Origin: an uncultured bacterium
GTDB taxonomy: Bacteria > Cyanobacteriota > Vampirovibrionia > Gastranaerophilales > Gastranaerophilaceae
Reading direction: 5' to 3'
Assembly: GCA_900555175.1 (NCBI GenBank)
Contig: USJT01000054.1
Coordinates: 1 to 6,871 of the forward strand
Length of the DNA stretch: 6,871 nt
The position numbers and the translations under genes were made by a program. Each line of letters opens with the position of its first letter. Position 1 is the first letter of the stretch. The notes beneath the pieces are model-generated. The model ran no database searches. It had not been told where the DNA came from and saw nothing but the letters and a program-made list of their open reading frames with translations. Below, in pieces: positions 5,774-6,871 of the stretch.

Positions 5774-6855
5774 TTTCTTAACCTATCAGGAATTTCATCA
5801 TGAGAAATTAAATCATCAAGTGTCTCTCTATTTACTATAATATCAGATTGTGAATTATTTACAAGTACCATTGAAGATTTTTGAACACGATTATAATTAG
5901 AAGCCATAGAATAATTATAAGCTCCTGTATTATAAACACATAATATATCGCCTTCTTCAAGTTCAGGCAATTTTATATCTTTAATTAAAATATCACCTGA
6001 TTCACAAAACCTTCCTGCAATTGTATATGTTTTAGATAGCTCATAATCAGGTTTATTGGCGACTTGTGCGAAATATTGAGCCTCATACATAGCAGGTCTT
6101 GGATTATCAGCCATACCACCATCAACCGCAAAATAAGTTTTGCCCTTCGGTACTTGTTTTGAACTTCCTAAAGTATATAAAGTTACACCTGATGTAGATA
6201 TAATACTTCTTCCAGGTTCAATAAACAAAGCAGGCGGATTAATATTATATTTTTCAATACATTCATTAAGTCTATTAATTAATATATCCGCAATAGTATA
6301 TACAGAGGGCGGACAATCACTATCAGTATATTTTACGCCCAAGCCGCCACCTGCATTAATTTCATCAAGCTTTAAACAATATTTTTCGTCTAATCTTGCA
6401 ACTTCTTTTACTAAAATTTCAAATTCATCACCATAAATAGAAGTCTCAAATATTTGTGAACCGATATGAGCGTGCAAACCGTGAAGATGAAGATTTTTAT
6501 AATCATTCAAAATCAATTCAACAGCTTCATCAATCTGAGTTAAATCGAACCCGAATTTTGAATCCAAATGACCTGTCTGGATATATTCATGAGTATGACA
6601 TTCAATTCCCGGAGTTATTCTGAGTAAAATATCTGCAGTTTTATCATAAGATTTTGCTATTTCATTTAACAGAGACAATTCAAAAAAGTTATCAACAGAA
6701 ATTCTCCCTACGCCTAATTTTAATGCAAGAGAAAGTTCATCATAAGATTTGTTATTTCCGTTAAATAAAACCTTAGACATATCAATACCTGCCTTGTAAA
6801 CAGTATAAATTTCACCGGCAGATACGACATCAAAGCCAAATCCTTCACTTGCCAA
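5767..6855 (-). CDS. lysA: Diaminopimelate decarboxylase LysA, N-terminus missing
   Basis: LysA is a PLP enzyme that converts meso-diaminopimelate to lysine, the last step of the pathway. Numbering from the TTG at 6855, the barrel and C-terminal domain signatures are intact: Asp-Val-Val-Ser-Ala-Gly-Glu (9-15), Phe-Asn-Gly-Asn-Asn-Lys (31-36), Ser-Lys-Phe-Gly (99-102), His-Ala-His-Ile-Gly-Ser-Gln (128-134), Ala-Gly-Gly-Gly-Leu-Gly (168-173, phosphate-binding loop), Glu-Pro-Gly-Arg (213-216), Asp-Gly-Gly-Met (245-248), Cys-Glu-Ser-Gly-Asp (284-288) and Gly-Ala-Tyr (311-313). The 362 codons compare with ~415-430 for the family. The missing N-terminus should carry the PLP lysine (Tyr-Ala-x-Lys-Ala). 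Homology seems to run through the TTG (Ile-Leu-Ala-Ser-Glu-Gly), so TTG is probably an internal Leu. A TAA occurs in frame five codons upstream (6870-6868), one base from the window edge, so the gene is either truncated or affected by an error there. It is the first gene of lysA-cdaA-yitT in this view. Confidence 0.9.
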   Translation of the reverse strand: MASEGFGFDVVSAGEIYTVYKAGIDMSKVLFNGNNKSYDELSLALKLGVGRISVDNFFELSLLNEIAKSYDKTADILLRITPGIECHTHEYIQTGHLDSKFGFDLTQIDEAVELILNDYKNLHLHGLHAHIGSQIFETSIYGDEFEILVKEVARLDEKYCLKLDEINAGGGLGVKYTDSDCPPSVYTIADILINRLNECIEKYNINPPALFIEPGRSIISTSGVTLYTLGSSKQVPKGKTYFAVDGGMADNPRPAMYEAQYFAQVANKPDYELSKTYTIAGRFCESGDILIKDIKLPELEEGDILCVYNTGAYNYSMASNYNRVQKSSMVLVNNSQSDIIVNRETLDDLISHDEIPDRLRKW

Positions 6856-6871
6856 TATAGAAGATCCTTAC

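Noticed and set aside
5433..5840. Plus-strand open frame of 135 codons opposite cdaA
   Set aside because: It is antisense to a confidently identified cdaA with intact motifs, its product is Lys-rich with no family features, and it arises from the AT-rich complement.

Overview
The window is an AT-rich (roughly 30% G+C by eye) bacterial segment with seven protein-coding genes in two convergent blocks. I see no rRNA, tRNA, CRISPR array, insertion sequence or phage gene. Both edges cut a gene. The best lineage guess is a gut bacterium of the non-photosynthetic cyanobacterial sister group (Candidatus Gastranaerophilales, Melainabacteria/Vampirovibrionia). This rests on two things: a pair of proteins carrying a short N-terminal Phe-x-Gly tag of a kind I recall from that group, and a lysA-cdaA gene pair that I recall from cyanobacteria. 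It is an inference, not a database result.

Left block, plus strand. Positions 1-1046 hold the C-terminal part of a multi-pass membrane protein resembling a GT39-type lipid-linked-sugar glycosyltransferase; its frame is open to the left edge. A 69-base AT-rich gap follows. Then come two uncharacterised membrane-associated proteins, 495 aa (1116-2603) and 292 aa (2603-3481), joined by a TAATG stop/start overlap behind a strong Shine-Dalgarno. They share the N-terminal tag and a divergent hydrophobic core, so they look like coupled paralogues; the larger one carries a long charged helical insert. This pair is the most interesting and least understood part of the window.

Centre. A perfect 10-bp hairpin at 3531-3556 with T-rich flanks on both sides serves as a bidirectional terminator between the convergent blocks. 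It is embedded in the last codons of the 115-aa minus-strand gene. Just left of it is a TAAAAA hexamer repeat made of in-frame stop codons.

Right block, minus strand, read from right to left: lysA (diaminopimelate decarboxylase, N-terminus missing, in-frame TAA at the very edge), cdaA (diadenylate cyclase, makes c-di-AMP), a YitT-family membrane protein (DUF161 plus DUF2179), then a 115-aa conserved small protein with its own good sigma-70-type promoter. lysA, cdaA and yitT overlap or nearly touch and are probably one operon. It links lysine and peptidoglycan precursor supply (meso-DAP/Lys) with the second messenger that governs turgor and cell-wall homeostasis.
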